Positions 1 to 7,950 of a stretch of 49,901 nucleotides of DNA are shown one piece after another. The stretch's first letter is position 1. Each line of letters opens with the position of its first letter. A program made the position numbers and the translations under genes. The DNA comes from Actinomycetota bacterium. Lineage in GTDB: Bacteria; Actinomycetota; Acidimicrobiia; Acidimicrobiales; Ilumatobacteraceae. The DNA is taken from the NCBI GenBank assembly GCA_963169665.1, contig CAUJET010000219.1, positions 1 to 49,901 of the forward strand, read 5' to 3'. The notes beneath the pieces are model-generated. The model had not been told where the DNA came from. It saw only the letters and a program-made list of their open reading frames with translations, and made no database searches.

Positions 1-225
1 GAGCACGCCGAGGATGCGCGCCTCGAGGGCGTCGAGGTCGTGGTGCGGGTAGAGCGCGGCGAGCAACGAGCGCCCGACCGGTGCGAACGTGCGCACCCGC
101 TCCGCGTACCGGAGCGATGCGTCATCGAGTGCGGCATCGGCGATCGGGAGGGCACCGAATGGCTCCACGGGCTGCTCGACCGGCTGCTCACCGGCCGGAT
201 CAGCAGGTGTCACGACGGCGGTCAT
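1..225 (-). CDS. GH13-like enzyme, amylosucrase-type N-terminus (partial)
   Basis: The leftward reading frame from the ATG at 225 is open for 75 codons and runs off the left edge of the window. It begins MTAVVTPADPAGEQPVEQPV, a disordered acidic leader. It continues into a helical segment (about residues 40-75) with RVRTFAPVGRSLLAALYP and LEARILGVL. That pattern resembles the N-terminal helical domain that precedes the barrel in amylosucrases and related GH13 sucrose enzymes. The catalytic domain lies outside the window, so the family assignment is an inference from a short segment. The gene diverges from the LacI regulator that follows, with 77 bp between the starts, and may be controlled by the operator at 304-318. 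An alternative is another glycoside hydrolase or an unrelated helical protein. Confidence 0.55.
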   Translation of the reverse strand, partial: MTAVVTPADPAGEQPVEQPVEPFGALPIADAALDDASLRYAERVRTFAPVGRSLLAALYPHHDLDALEARILGVL

Positions 226-289
226 CGCCGTGTGCGGCCGGTTCGCGCCGACCTCGCATGAGCCCCCTGCCGTTTCATCGCCGCGAGTG

Positions 290-295
290 TATTGT
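290..295 (+). promoter_or_regulatory. -10 box of a probably leaderless lacI transcript
   Basis: TATTGT lies 7 nt before the ATG at 303. A weak -35 candidate, CTGCCG, is at 267-272 with 17-bp spacing. Transcription would start at or next to the initiation codon, so the operator at 304-318 would cover +1. Confidence 0.45.
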
Positions 296-302
296 CACAG
301 GG

Positions 303-1367
303 ATGCAAGCGCTTACATCGGGAGAGGGTCCGTGGGACGCCGAACCTGACGCGCCTGCTCCCGTGGGCCGGGCGACCATCGACGACGTCGCGCGCGAGGC
401 CGGCGTCTCGACGGCCACCGTCAGCCGTGCGCTGCGCCAGCACCCGTACGTCGCCGAGTCGACGCGCCAGCGCGTGATGACGGCCGTCGAGCGCCTCAAG
501 TACGTCGCCAACTCCAACGCCGCACGCCTCGCCTCCGGGCAGAGCCGCACCGTCGGCTTCATCGCGCCGATGCTCACCAGCTGGTACACGAGCGAGCTGA
601 TGGTCGGCGTCGAGGAGGTGCTCACCCACGAGCGCTTCGACCTGCTGATCGGCACGGCCAACTCGGCGTCGCGCGAACGAATCTTCCGCGGCGATGCACG
701 CTTCCAACAACACATCGACGGGGTCATCCTGGTCGACGTGTTCTGCGGCGACGACGGCGCCCGCAGGCTCGCGGCGCTCGACACGCCCATCGTCGTGCTG
801 GGCGAGCAGCTGCAGCGGATCACCTCGGTCTCGGTCGACAACGAGCGCGGCGCACGCCTCGCGGCCAAGCACCTGATCCAGCTCGGCCACAAACGGATCG
901 CCCTGGTGGCCGGCCACAACGACCTCGACGTGGCGAAGAACGTGCCCACCGAGCGCGCCAAGGGATTCCGCGACACGCTGCAGGCCGCCGGGCTGCGGCT
1001 GCCCGCCGCCTACGTGCAGGACGGCGACTTCACGATCCCGGGCGGACATCGGGCGATGCGTGCACTGCTCGGGCTGCCCAAGCCGCCCACGGCGGTGTTC
1101 TTCATGTCCGACGAGATGGCCTTCGGCGCCCTCGAGGCGGTTCGCGAGGCGGGCCTCCGCGTCGGCCACGACGTGTCGATCGTGGGCTTCGACGACCATC
1201 CGGTGGCCGGCCCGATCGGTCTCACCACGGTGCGCCAGCCGGTGCGCGAAATGGGCCGCCTCGGCGCGCGCCTCATGCTCGACACCCTCGACGGGTTCGG
1301 CACCGTGCGCCACCACCCGATGGAGCTGACGCTCATCGAGCGGATCAGCTCCGGCCGTCCCGCCTGA
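303..1367 (+). CDS. LacI-family transcriptional repressor of the sugar importer
   Basis: A 354-aa DNA-binding repressor that presumably senses an imported alpha-glucoside or a derivative. The N-terminal helix-turn-helix and hinge read ATIDDVAREAGVSTATVSRA at about residues 22-41. A periplasmic-binding-protein-like effector domain follows, with typical motifs such as VSIVGFDDHP and LTTVRQP near the C-terminus. The ATG at 303 is chosen because it lies 7 nt after a good -10 box. A GTG at 363, immediately before the helix-turn-helix, is the alternative and would give a more usual LacI length. The gene precedes the importer genes in the same direction, and both carry the same operator. The length is normal for the family. 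The sugar cannot be named from the sequence alone. Confidence 0.93.
   Translation: MQALTSGEGPWDAEPDAPAPVGRATIDDVAREAGVSTATVSRALRQHPYVAESTRQRVMTAVERLKYVANSNAARLASGQSRTVGFIAPMLTSWYTSELMVGVEEVLTHERFDLLIGTANSASRERIFRGDARFQQHIDGVILVDVFCGDDGARRLAALDTPIVVLGEQLQRITSVSVDNERGARLAAKHLIQLGHKRIALVAGHNDLDVAKNVPTERAKGFRDTLQAAGLRLPAAYVQDGDFTIPGGHRAMRALLGLPKPPTAVFFMSDEMAFGALEAVREAGLRVGHDVSIVGFDDHPVAGPIGLTTVRQPVREMGRLGARLMLDTLDGFGTVRHHPMELTLIERISSGRPA
304..318 (+). promoter_or_regulatory. LacI-family operator overlapping the lacI start codon
   Basis: TGCAAGCGCTTACAT is a near-perfect palindrome around AGCGCT, and the same 15 bases recur at 1467-1481 in the importer promoter. Here it begins inside the ATG and encodes the first residues (MQALTS). 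This implies autoregulation of the repressor, and possibly control of the divergent gene. Confidence 0.8.
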
Positions 1368-1438
1368 CCCCGCCTGCCCCCGCGCGGCCCGGCCCGACCT
1401 CGGCCCGGCACGTGCGCAGGACCAAGTACCCCTCTTGA

Positions 1439-1481
1439 TTGACGAACGCCTGCACCGGGAGTAGTCTGCAAGCGCTTACAT
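1439..1481 (+). promoter_or_regulatory. Promoter and LacI operator of the sugar ABC importer
   Basis: TTGACG (1439-1444), a 17-bp spacer and TAGTCT (1462-1467) form a good housekeeping promoter. The palindrome TGCAAGCGCTTACAT (1467-1481) overlaps the end of the -10 box and the expected start point, the classical position for repression. The site is identical to the one at 304-318. Confidence 0.8.
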
Positions 1482-1524
1482 ACGTGGCCGCTCCGGCGGT
1501 CTCTATCTCCGAGGGGGAGACAAA

Positions 1525-2877
1525 ATGGCATCACGCCGACGTTTGGCCGCTATGGCCATCGTTGCCGGCGTCGTGTTCGCTGCTTGCGGCGGCGACGACG
1601 AAGACACGACCACGGACACCGAGGCTGCATCCGCCACCACCGCTGCTGAGGAAGGTGGCACCGCCACCACCGCAGCTGCCGGCGGCGGCGAGTTCGCAGG
1701 CACCACGGTCACCATCCTGAGCTCCATCCGCGACGTCGAGGCCGAGCGCCTCAACGAAGCATGGGCCTCGTTCGAAGCCGAGACCGGCATCGACATCGTC
1801 CACGAGGGCAGCGCGACCTTCGAAGACGACCTGAAGCTGCGCGTCGACGGCGGAGACGCCCCCGACCTCGCCTTCGTGCCCCAGCCCGGCCTCCTGGCCA
1901 CCCTCGCCCGTGACGGCAAGGTCATCCCGCTGGCCGACACCGAGGCCGGCGTGCTCGAGAACAACGGCGAGAGCTGGGTCGGTTACGGCACGGTCGACGG
2001 CACGTACTACGCGCCGCCGTTCGGCGCCAACATCAAGTCGCTCGTGTGGTACAGCCCGGCGGCGTTCGCCGATGCGGGCTACGAGATCCCCACGACGTGG
2101 CAGGCACTGCTCGACCTCAGCCAGACGATCGTCGACGACGGCGGCACCCCGTGGTGCGTCGGCGCCGAGTCCGGTGGCGCCACCGGTTGGGTCCTCACCG
2201 ACTGGACCGAGGACGTCATGCTCCGCACCGCGGGCCCCGACGTGTACGACCAGTGGGTCAACCACGAGATCCCGTTCAACGATCCGGCCGTGCTGGCCGC
2301 GCTCGACCAGGTCGGCGCGATCGTGAAGAACGACGACTTCGTGCTGGGCGGCGCCCAGAGCATCCCGAGCACCAGCTTCCAGGAAGGCGGCCTGCCGCTG
2401 CTCGACGGTGAGTGCTTCATGCACCGTCAGGCGAACTTCTACGGCAACCAGTGGCCCGAGGGCACGACCAAGGGCCCCGACGGCCAGGTCAACACCTTCT
2501 TCCTGCCCATGGTGAACGAGGACGACCCGAAGACCATGCTCGGCGGCGGTGAGCTCATCACGGCATTCGCCGATCGTCCCGAGGTCGCCGCAGTGGCCGC
2601 CTACCTCACCAGCGCCGACTACGCCAACGAGCGTCTGAAGCTGGGCAACTGGCTCACCCCGAACAAGGCTGCCGACATCTCGCTGGTCACCGACCCGCTC
2701 GAGCAGCAGTTCGCCACCCTCCTCGCCGAGTCGGACGTGTTCCGCTTCGACGGCTCCGACCTGATGCCCGGCCCCGTGGGCGCCGGTTCGTTCTGGAGCG
2801 AGATGGTGGAGTGGGTCGTCGACTCGCAGGATTCGCAGACCACCCTCGACAACATCGAGGCCAGCTGGCCTGCATGA
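1525..2877 (+). CDS. aglE: Sugar ABC transporter substrate-binding lipoprotein (AglE-type)
   Basis: A 450-aa extracellular solute-binding protein of ABC family 1 that captures an oligosaccharide, probably an alpha-glucoside such as sucrose, maltose or trehalose, and delivers it to the permeases that follow. Residues 1-21 are a lipoprotein signal peptide: a basic start, a hydrophobic core, and the lipobox VVFAAC with the lipid-anchored Cys at 21. An acidic Thr/Ala-rich linker follows. The binding-protein fold begins with TTVTILSSIRDVEAERLNEA. A strong Shine-Dalgarno sequence (GAGGGGGAG, 1511-1519) fixes the start. It is the first gene of the importer operon and is followed by a stable hairpin that may raise its mRNA level over the permease genes. 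The symbol rests on similarity of organisation to agl importers. Confidence 0.9.
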   Translation: MASRRRLAAMAIVAGVVFAACGGDDEDTTTDTEAASATTAAEEGGTATTAAAGGGEFAGTTVTILSSIRDVEAERLNEAWASFEAETGIDIVHEGSATFEDDLKLRVDGGDAPDLAFVPQPGLLATLARDGKVIPLADTEAGVLENNGESWVGYGTVDGTYYAPPFGANIKSLVWYSPAAFADAGYEIPTTWQALLDLSQTIVDDGGTPWCVGAESGGATGWVLTDWTEDVMLRTAGPDVYDQWVNHEIPFNDPAVLAALDQVGAIVKNDDFVLGGAQSIPSTSFQEGGLPLLDGECFMHRQANFYGNQWPEGTTKGPDGQVNTFFLPMVNEDDPKTMLGGGELITAFADRPEVAAVAAYLTSADYANERLKLGNWLTPNKAADISLVTDPLEQQFATLLAESDVFRFDGSDLMPGPVGAGSFWSEMVEWVVDSQDSQTTLDNIEASWPA

Positions 2878-2940
2878 GGCTGACCCTTCACAGGATCACA
2901 CCTCGATCACTCCGGTGATCACCTTGTTGACATGACGTCA

Positions 2941-2972
2941 CGGGGCGGGCCCGCTTCGGCGGGCCCACCCCG
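2941..2972 (+). terminator. UUCG-capped hairpin between binding protein and permeases
   Basis: GGGCCCGC (2947-2954) pairs with GCGGGCCC (2959-2966) around a TTCG loop. The stem is extended outward by five further pairs after one mismatch. There is no poly-T tail. It probably protects the aglE transcript 3' end or acts as a partial terminator, as in other binding-protein-first operons. A smaller hairpin (GATCAC-TCCG-GTGATC) is at 2905-2920. Confidence 0.7.
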
Positions 2973-3059
2973 TGCGGTTTCTGGCACACGAGTTTTCAGG
3001 CGCCTAAGGTGCGCCACAGGGGACGCACCGATCTCGGTGCAATGGAAGTTCGGGGGGAC

Positions 3060-4049
3060 ATGGGAGACATCTTCAGCTCACTGGCTCTGGTGGTGGTCGG
3101 CATCGCGATCTTCGTCGCCGTCCTCGGGGCCCTCTACTGGCTCGCGAGCCAGCTGCCCGAACCATGGCGCGAACGAGCCCGCACCGCGGTGTTCATCGGC
3201 CCGGGCATCATCTTGCTGTTGGGACTGGTGATCCCGGCGCTGCTCAACTTCCGCTTCTCGTTCCTCGACCGGGACGAGGAGTGGTACGGGTTCGGCAACT
3301 ACCGCGACATCTTCACCAACGACAACAACATCAAGGTGCTGGCGAACACGCTGTGGTGGGGCATCCTCGTCACGGGTGTCAGCACCGTCATCGGCATCAC
3401 CATCGCCCGCTTCGCCGACCGCATGCGCGGCGAGCCGTTCGCCAAGGCGCTGATCTTCCTGCCGACGGCGATCTCGATGGTGGGCGCCGGCATCATCTGG
3501 AACTTCGTCTACTCCCCCAAGGAGTACGGACTGCTCAACTCGATGCTGCGGCTGCTGCCGGGCGAGCAGGAGACCAAGTTCTTCCTGCAGGACCCGAAGC
3601 TGTTCGGCATCCAGAGCAACTACGTGCCGGGCCTCAACACGATCTTGATCATGGTCGTGATCATCTGGATCCAGGCCGGGTTCGCCACCGTGGTCATCAG
3701 CGCCGCACTGAAGGGGGTGCCCGACGACCTCGTCGAGGCCGCCAAGATCGACGGTGCCACCGACCGCCAGGCGTTCTACAAGGTGGTGCTGCCGTACATC
3801 AAGGGCACGATCATCACGGTGGCCACCACCGTCGTGATCGCCGTCCTGAAGATCTTCGACATCATCCAGACCATGGGCAAGGGCGGTTCGTTCGGCACCA
3901 GCACGATGGCCAACGAGATGTACGAGCAGGCCTTCCCGCAGGACAACGAGGGACTCGGCGCCGCGTGGGCCGTGCTGCTGTTCGTGGCCGTCGCTCCGAT
4001 CGTGTTCGTGAATGCCCGCAACCAACGTGCGATGCGAGAAGGACGCTGA
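3060..4049 (+). CDS. aglF: Sugar ABC transporter permease (AglF-type)
   Basis: A polytopic inner-membrane permease of about 329 aa in the binding-protein-dependent MalF-like family. Hydrophobic segments include ALVVVGIAIFVAVLGALYWL near the start and several more between the start and residue 320. The EAA loop, which contacts the ATPase, reads LVEAAKIDGATDRQAFYKVV. The start is uncertain: ATG at 3060 (MGDIFSS) is chosen, with ATG 3042 and GTG 3009 in the same frame as alternatives. It ends 1 nt before the second permease gene, so the two are translated together. The N-terminal extra transmembrane segment followed by a PEPWRERAR stretch fits the AglF subgroup. Confidence 0.92.
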   Translation: MGDIFSSLALVVVGIAIFVAVLGALYWLASQLPEPWRERARTAVFIGPGIILLLGLVIPALLNFRFSFLDRDEEWYGFGNYRDIFTNDNNIKVLANTLWWGILVTGVSTVIGITIARFADRMRGEPFAKALIFLPTAISMVGAGIIWNFVYSPKEYGLLNSMLRLLPGEQETKFFLQDPKLFGIQSNYVPGLNTILIMVVIIWIQAGFATVVISAALKGVPDDLVEAAKIDGATDRQAFYKVVLPYIKGTIITVATTVVIAVLKIFDIIQTMGKGGSFGTSTMANEMYEQAFPQDNEGLGAAWAVLLFVAVAPIVFVNARNQRAMREGR

Positions 4050-4050
4050 C

Positions 4051-4995
4051 ATGACCGACATCTCCGCTCCCCTGCCCCACGCCGTGGCCGGCGCGACCGA
4101 CAAGGTGAAAGACGAGACCCCACTGATGACCAAGGTGGCCAAGGCCACCGGCGGCGGCCCGGGCAAGTACATCGTGTGGCTCATCGCCGCCCTCTGGACC
4201 GTGCCCACCATGGGCCTGCTCATCTCGTCGTTCCGACCCGAGGACGACATCAAGACCTCGGGTTGGTGGACCTGGTTCGGCGAACCGGCGAACGTCACGC
4301 TCGACAACTACAGCTCGGTGCTCAGCGACAAGGTCGGCGGCCAGCCGTTCAGCTCGTTCTTCTGGAACACCGTGCGGATCGCCGTGCCGGGCGCGATCAT
4401 CCCGATCGCCGTCGCCTCGTTCGCCGCGTACGCCCTGTCCTGGATGCACTTCAAGGGCCGCGACGCCCTCTCGGTGTTCATCGTGGCGCTGATGGTCGTG
4501 CCGCTGCAGATGTGCCTCATCCCGCTGCTGCGGCTGTTCAGCAGCGACGCGTTCGAGAAGCTGCCGCTCGAGGGCATCCCCTCGATCTGGCTCGCCCACG
4601 CCATCTTCGGCATGCCGATCGCGATCTTCCTGCTGAAGAACTTCATCGGCTCCCTGCCGAGCGAGGTGATCGAGGCGGCCCGCGTCGACGGTGCGAGCCA
4701 CATGACCATCTTCCTGAAGATCGTCATGCCGCTGTCGGTGCCCGCCATCGCCTCGCTCGCGATCTTCCAGTTCCTCTGGGTGTGGAACGACCTGCTCGTC
4801 GCCAAGGTGTTCGGCGGCGGCGCTCGCAACCAGCCCATGACCTACGCCCTCGTCGACATGGTCGGCAACAAGGGCAACGAGTGGCAGCTCCTGACCGCCG
4901 GTGCGTTCATCACGATGATCGTGCCGCTGATCGTGTTCCTCTCGCTCCAACGCTTTTTCGTCCGTGGCCTGCTGGCCGGAAGTGTCAAGGGATAA
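4051..4995 (+). CDS. aglG: Sugar ABC transporter permease (AglG-type)
   Basis: A 314-aa second permease subunit of the MalG-like family that forms the transmembrane channel with AglF. The EAA loop is visible as SEVIEAARVDGASHMTIFLK. Hydrophobic segments include YIVWLIAALWTVPTMGLLIS and the C-terminal FITMIVPLIVFLSLQRFFV. It ends RGLLAGSVKG, a typical MalG-type C-terminus that contacts the ATPase Q-loop. A Shine-Dalgarno-like GAAGGA (4039-4044) precedes the ATG at 4051, and the stop is 5 nt before the ATPase gene. It is part of the four-gene importer operon. Confidence 0.93.
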   Translation: MTDISAPLPHAVAGATDKVKDETPLMTKVAKATGGGPGKYIVWLIAALWTVPTMGLLISSFRPEDDIKTSGWWTWFGEPANVTLDNYSSVLSDKVGGQPFSSFFWNTVRIAVPGAIIPIAVASFAAYALSWMHFKGRDALSVFIVALMVVPLQMCLIPLLRLFSSDAFEKLPLEGIPSIWLAHAIFGMPIAIFLLKNFIGSLPSEVIEAARVDGASHMTIFLKIVMPLSVPAIASLAIFQFLWVWNDLLVAKVFGGGARNQPMTYALVDMVGNKGNEWQLLTAGAFITMIVPLIVFLSLQRFFVRGLLAGSVKG

Positions 4996-5000
4996 CGCCA

Positions 5001-6158
5001 ATGTCGACGCTCACCATGAAGAACCTCCAGAAGAAGTACCCGAACGGCTACGAGGCCGTGCCGGGACTCGATCTGCACGTCGACGACGGCGAGTTCCTCG
5101 TCCTCGTCGGCCCGTCAGGATGCGGCAAGAGCACCGTGCTGCGCATGGTCGCCGGCCTCGAGGACATCTCGGGCGGCGATCTCCTGATCGACGACGTGGT
5201 CGTCAACGATCGTGGCCCGCAGCAGCGCGACATCGCGATGGTGTTCCAGAGCTATGCGCTCTACCCGAACATGACCGTCGAGGGGAACATCGCGTTCGCG
5301 ATGAAGCTGCGCAAGACCGACAAGGACGTCATCAAGGCCAAGGTGGCCGAGGTGGCCGAACTGCTCGAGCTCACCGCGGTGCTCGACCGCAAGCCCGGCC
5401 AGCTGTCGGGTGGTCAGCGCCAACGTGTCGCGATGGGTCGTGCCATCGTGCGCGAACCGAAGCTGTTCCTGATGGACGAGCCGCTGTCGAACCTCGACGC
5501 CAAGCTCCGTGTGCAGACCCGCGCCGAGATCGCCAAGCTCCAGCGGCGCCTCGGGGTCACCACGATGTACGTCACCCACGACCAGGTCGAGGCGATGACG
5601 ATGGGCGACCGGGTCGCGGTGCTCCGCCGGGGGATCCTGATGCAATGCGCGAGTCCCGCGCAGCTCTACGAGGCGCCCGACAACCTGTTCGTCGCCCAGT
5701 TCATCGGCTCGCCGTCGATGAACGTGCTGCGCGGCAAGGTGAGCAGCGCCGGCGATGAGGGCATCGCGCTCGAGCTCGCCGGGCAGACGATCACGCTCAC
5801 CGGTGCCTCGGCCCAGCGTCTGGCGGGCCTCGCTGCCTACGTCGGGCAGGAGATCGCGATCGGCATGCGCCCGGAGGCGATCGGCGGCGACGGCACGGCG
5901 ACCATCGACATCGACGTCGACCTCGTCGAGATGCTCGGCTCGGAGAAGCTCGTGCACGCCACGATGGGTGCCCCGTCGGTGCGTTCCACCGACACCGCGA
6001 TCGAGACGGGCTCGGGCAACGAGTCGACGGTCGTCGCCTCGCTCGATCCCCGGCGTGAGATCCGCGTCGGCGAGCGCGTGACCCTCACTCTCGACACGCT
6101 CCGGCTGCACGCGTTCGACCTGTCGACCGGTGCTGCGATCGGTCGCTCCACCTCCTGA
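5001..6158 (+). CDS. aglK: Sugar ABC transporter ATP-binding protein (MalK/AglK-type)
   Basis: A 385-aa ATPase that powers the importer. Walker A is GPSGCGKST (residues 37-45). The signature is LSGGQRQRVAMGRAIVR, Walker B is LFLMDEPLSNLD and the switch histidine is in MYVTHDQ. A C-terminal TOBE/OB regulatory domain of about 130 residues follows, as in MalK and UgpC. The same frame is open far upstream, but ATG 5001 is the right start: it gives the standard MSTLTMKNLQKKYPNG beginning and follows the AglG stop by 5 nt. The gene ends just before a strong bidirectional terminator. Having a dedicated ATPase in the operon supports a complete, self-sufficient importer. Confidence 0.95.
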   Translation: MSTLTMKNLQKKYPNGYEAVPGLDLHVDDGEFLVLVGPSGCGKSTVLRMVAGLEDISGGDLLIDDVVVNDRGPQQRDIAMVFQSYALYPNMTVEGNIAFAMKLRKTDKDVIKAKVAEVAELLELTAVLDRKPGQLSGGQRQRVAMGRAIVREPKLFLMDEPLSNLDAKLRVQTRAEIAKLQRRLGVTTMYVTHDQVEAMTMGDRVAVLRRGILMQCASPAQLYEAPDNLFVAQFIGSPSMNVLRGKVSSAGDEGIALELAGQTITLTGASAQRLAGLAAYVGQEIAIGMRPEAIGGDGTATIDIDVDLVEMLGSEKLVHATMGAPSVRSTDTAIETGSGNESTVVASLDPRREIRVGERVTLTLDTLRLHAFDLSTGAAIGRSTS

Positions 6159-6187
6159 TCGCCTCATCGCACGGCGACGTCTCGTGC

Positions 6188-6219
6188 CCACGGGCCCGCC
6201 CTCCGGGGCGGGCCCGTGG
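6188..6219. terminator. Bidirectional terminator between aglK and GH13 operon
   Basis: CCACGGGCCCGCC (6188-6200) pairs perfectly with GGCGGGCCCGTGG (6207-6219) around a 6-nt loop, between two convergent genes. It lacks a long T tract, as is usual in high-GC actinobacteria. Confidence 0.8.
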
Positions 6220-6224
6220 CGCGT

Positions 6225-7922
6225 TCAGCGCCGGAACCAGGCGGTGGTGTCGGCGGGGACGGCGCCGTCGGTGAGCGGGCCGCTGGTCAGCAACAGCTCC
6301 CACCCCTCGGGCACGGCCACCGGAGCCGCCGACACGTTCACGAGGCAGGCGAATCCGGGGTCGCGGGTGAACGCGATCGCACCGTCGGGCATCGGCCCCG
6401 ACCAGGCCATCTCGCCGTCGCCGAGGGCGGGCTCCGCACGGCGCATCGCCAGCGCGGCCCGGTACAGCTCGAGCATCGACGAGGCGATGCCCTCCTGCCC
6501 CGACGCGGCGAAGTCGCCGAACCACGACGGCTGGGGCAGCCATGGCGCGCCGGCAGGCGACGCGCCGGAGAACCCGAAGTTCGTCGTCCGGTCCGGCGTC
6601 CACGGGATCGGCACGCGGCATCCGTCGCGGCCGCGGTCGGTGTGGTTGCTGCGTTCCCAGGTGGGGTCCTGGAGCGCGTCGTCGGGCAGGTCCTCCACCT
6701 CCGGCAGGCCGAGTTCCTCACCCTGGTACACGTAGCAACTGCCCGGCAGGGCGAACATCAACAGCGCCGCCGCACGCGCCCGCCGCAACCCGACCTCGAG
6801 ATCGGCGTCCGCAGCGAGGTCGCGCAGGTGATGGCCGCGCACACCCTCCTGGGGCCGGGCGAGTCGCGACACGTGGCGGGCGACGTCGTGGTTCGACAAC
6901 ACCCAGGTGGCCGGCGCGCCGACGGCACGGTGCTCGGTGAGGGTGTCGTCGATCACGGTGCGGAGCTCGGCGGCCGACCATGGGCAGCGCAGGAAGTCGA
7001 AGTTGAACGCGGTGTGCAGCTCGTCGGCTCGCACATACCGGGCGATGCGCGACGGGTCGGGCACCCACGCCTCGGCGACGAAGACCCGCGGCGGGTCGTA
7101 CGCATCGGCGACGCGCCGCCACTCGCGGTAGATCTCGTGCACCTCGTCGCGATCCCAGTGCGGATGATCGGTCTGGTGCACACCGGGGATCGACTGCAGC
7201 CGGAACGGCAGCGTCGCCCACGACCGGGCCGCGATGTCGGGCAGCCCGTCTTCCTTCACGAGCGAGTGGGCGACGTCGATGCGGAAGCCGTCGACGCCTC
7301 GGTCGAACCAGAACCGCAACGTCTCGAGGAAGTCGGCGTGGACGTCGGGATGGTGCCAGTTGAGGTCGGGCTGCTCCGGGGCGAACAGATGGAGATACCA
7401 CTGGCCGGGCGTGCCGTCAGCCTCGACGACACGGGTCCACGCGGGACCGTGGAACGCGCTCTGCCAGTCGTTCGGACGTCGATCGCCGTCAGGGCCGAGG
7501 CCGTCGCGGAACACGTATCGCTCGCGCTCGGGCGAGCCGGGACCCGCGGCGAGCGCCTGCTGGAACCACACGTGCTGGTCGGAGGTGTGGTTCGGCACGA
7601 TGTCGAGCAGCACACGTACGCCGCGTTCGTGGGCGGCGGCGATCAGCGCGGTCGCCGCCTCGAGGGTGCCGAAGCGCGGCTCGATCGCCCGGTAGTCGCT
7701 GACGTCGTAGCCGGCGTCGGCGAACGGCGACGGGTACCACGGGTTGATCCAGATCGCGTCGACGCCGAGCGACACGAGGTGGTCGAGCTTCGAGCGCAGG
7801 CCGGCGATGTCACCGAGGCCGTCGCCGTCGGCGTCGGCGAAGCTACGGATGTACACCTGATAGATGACGGCGTGCCGCCACCAGTCGCGACGATCGTCGG
7901 ACATGTCTGCTCCATCCTTCAT
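6225..7922 (-). CDS. GH13 alpha-glucosidase (first paralogue)
   Basis: A 565-aa cytoplasmic glycoside hydrolase of family 13 that likely splits the imported alpha-glucoside. The start of the barrel reads HAVIYQVYIRSFADADGDG. Conserved regions are visible: DIVPNH (about 107-112), GFRIDVAH with the nucleophile D216, VAEAW with the acid/base E284, and LSNHD with D346. The start is ATG 7922 (MKDGADMSDD) if initiation is coupled to the 14-nt relay upstream. ATG 7904 with the Shine-Dalgarno-like GGATGGAG is the alternative and removes six residues. It is the last gene of the lacI-GH13-GH13 operon, has no signal peptide and is closely related to its neighbour. Exact specificity (sucrose, maltose, trehalose, isomaltose) cannot be told. 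Confidence 0.93.
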   Translation of the reverse strand: MKDGADMSDDRRDWWRHAVIYQVYIRSFADADGDGLGDIAGLRSKLDHLVSLGVDAIWINPWYPSPFADAGYDVSDYRAIEPRFGTLEAATALIAAAHERGVRVLLDIVPNHTSDQHVWFQQALAAGPGSPERERYVFRDGLGPDGDRRPNDWQSAFHGPAWTRVVEADGTPGQWYLHLFAPEQPDLNWHHPDVHADFLETLRFWFDRGVDGFRIDVAHSLVKEDGLPDIAARSWATLPFRLQSIPGVHQTDHPHWDRDEVHEIYREWRRVADAYDPPRVFVAEAWVPDPSRIARYVRADELHTAFNFDFLRCPWSAAELRTVIDDTLTEHRAVGAPATWVLSNHDVARHVSRLARPQEGVRGHHLRDLAADADLEVGLRRARAAALLMFALPGSCYVYQGEELGLPEVEDLPDDALQDPTWERSNHTDRGRDGCRVPIPWTPDRTTNFGFSGASPAGAPWLPQPSWFGDFAASGQEGIASSMLELYRAALAMRRAEPALGDGEMAWSGPMPDGAIAFTRDPGFACLVNVSAAPVAVPEGWELLLTSGPLTDGAVPADTTAWFRR

Positions 7923-7950
7923 TCGGGCTCGTTCATTCGGGCTCGTTCAC
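7919..7950 (-). other. 14-nt tandem repeat forming a mini-ORF stop/start relay
   Basis: On the minus strand the stop of the upstream GH13 gene overlaps a GTG (7950). This opens a five-codon ORF (GTG AAC GAG CCC GAA TGA). Its stop overlaps an ATG (7936) that opens an identical five-codon ORF. Its stop in turn overlaps the ATG (7922) of the next GH13 gene. The unit is 14 nt. See the corresponding finding. Confidence 0.7.

Noticed and set aside
3078..5001. Minus-strand open frames opposite the permease genes
   Set aside because: The His/Asp/Glu-rich translations are typical reverse-complement shadows of hydrophobic membrane proteins.
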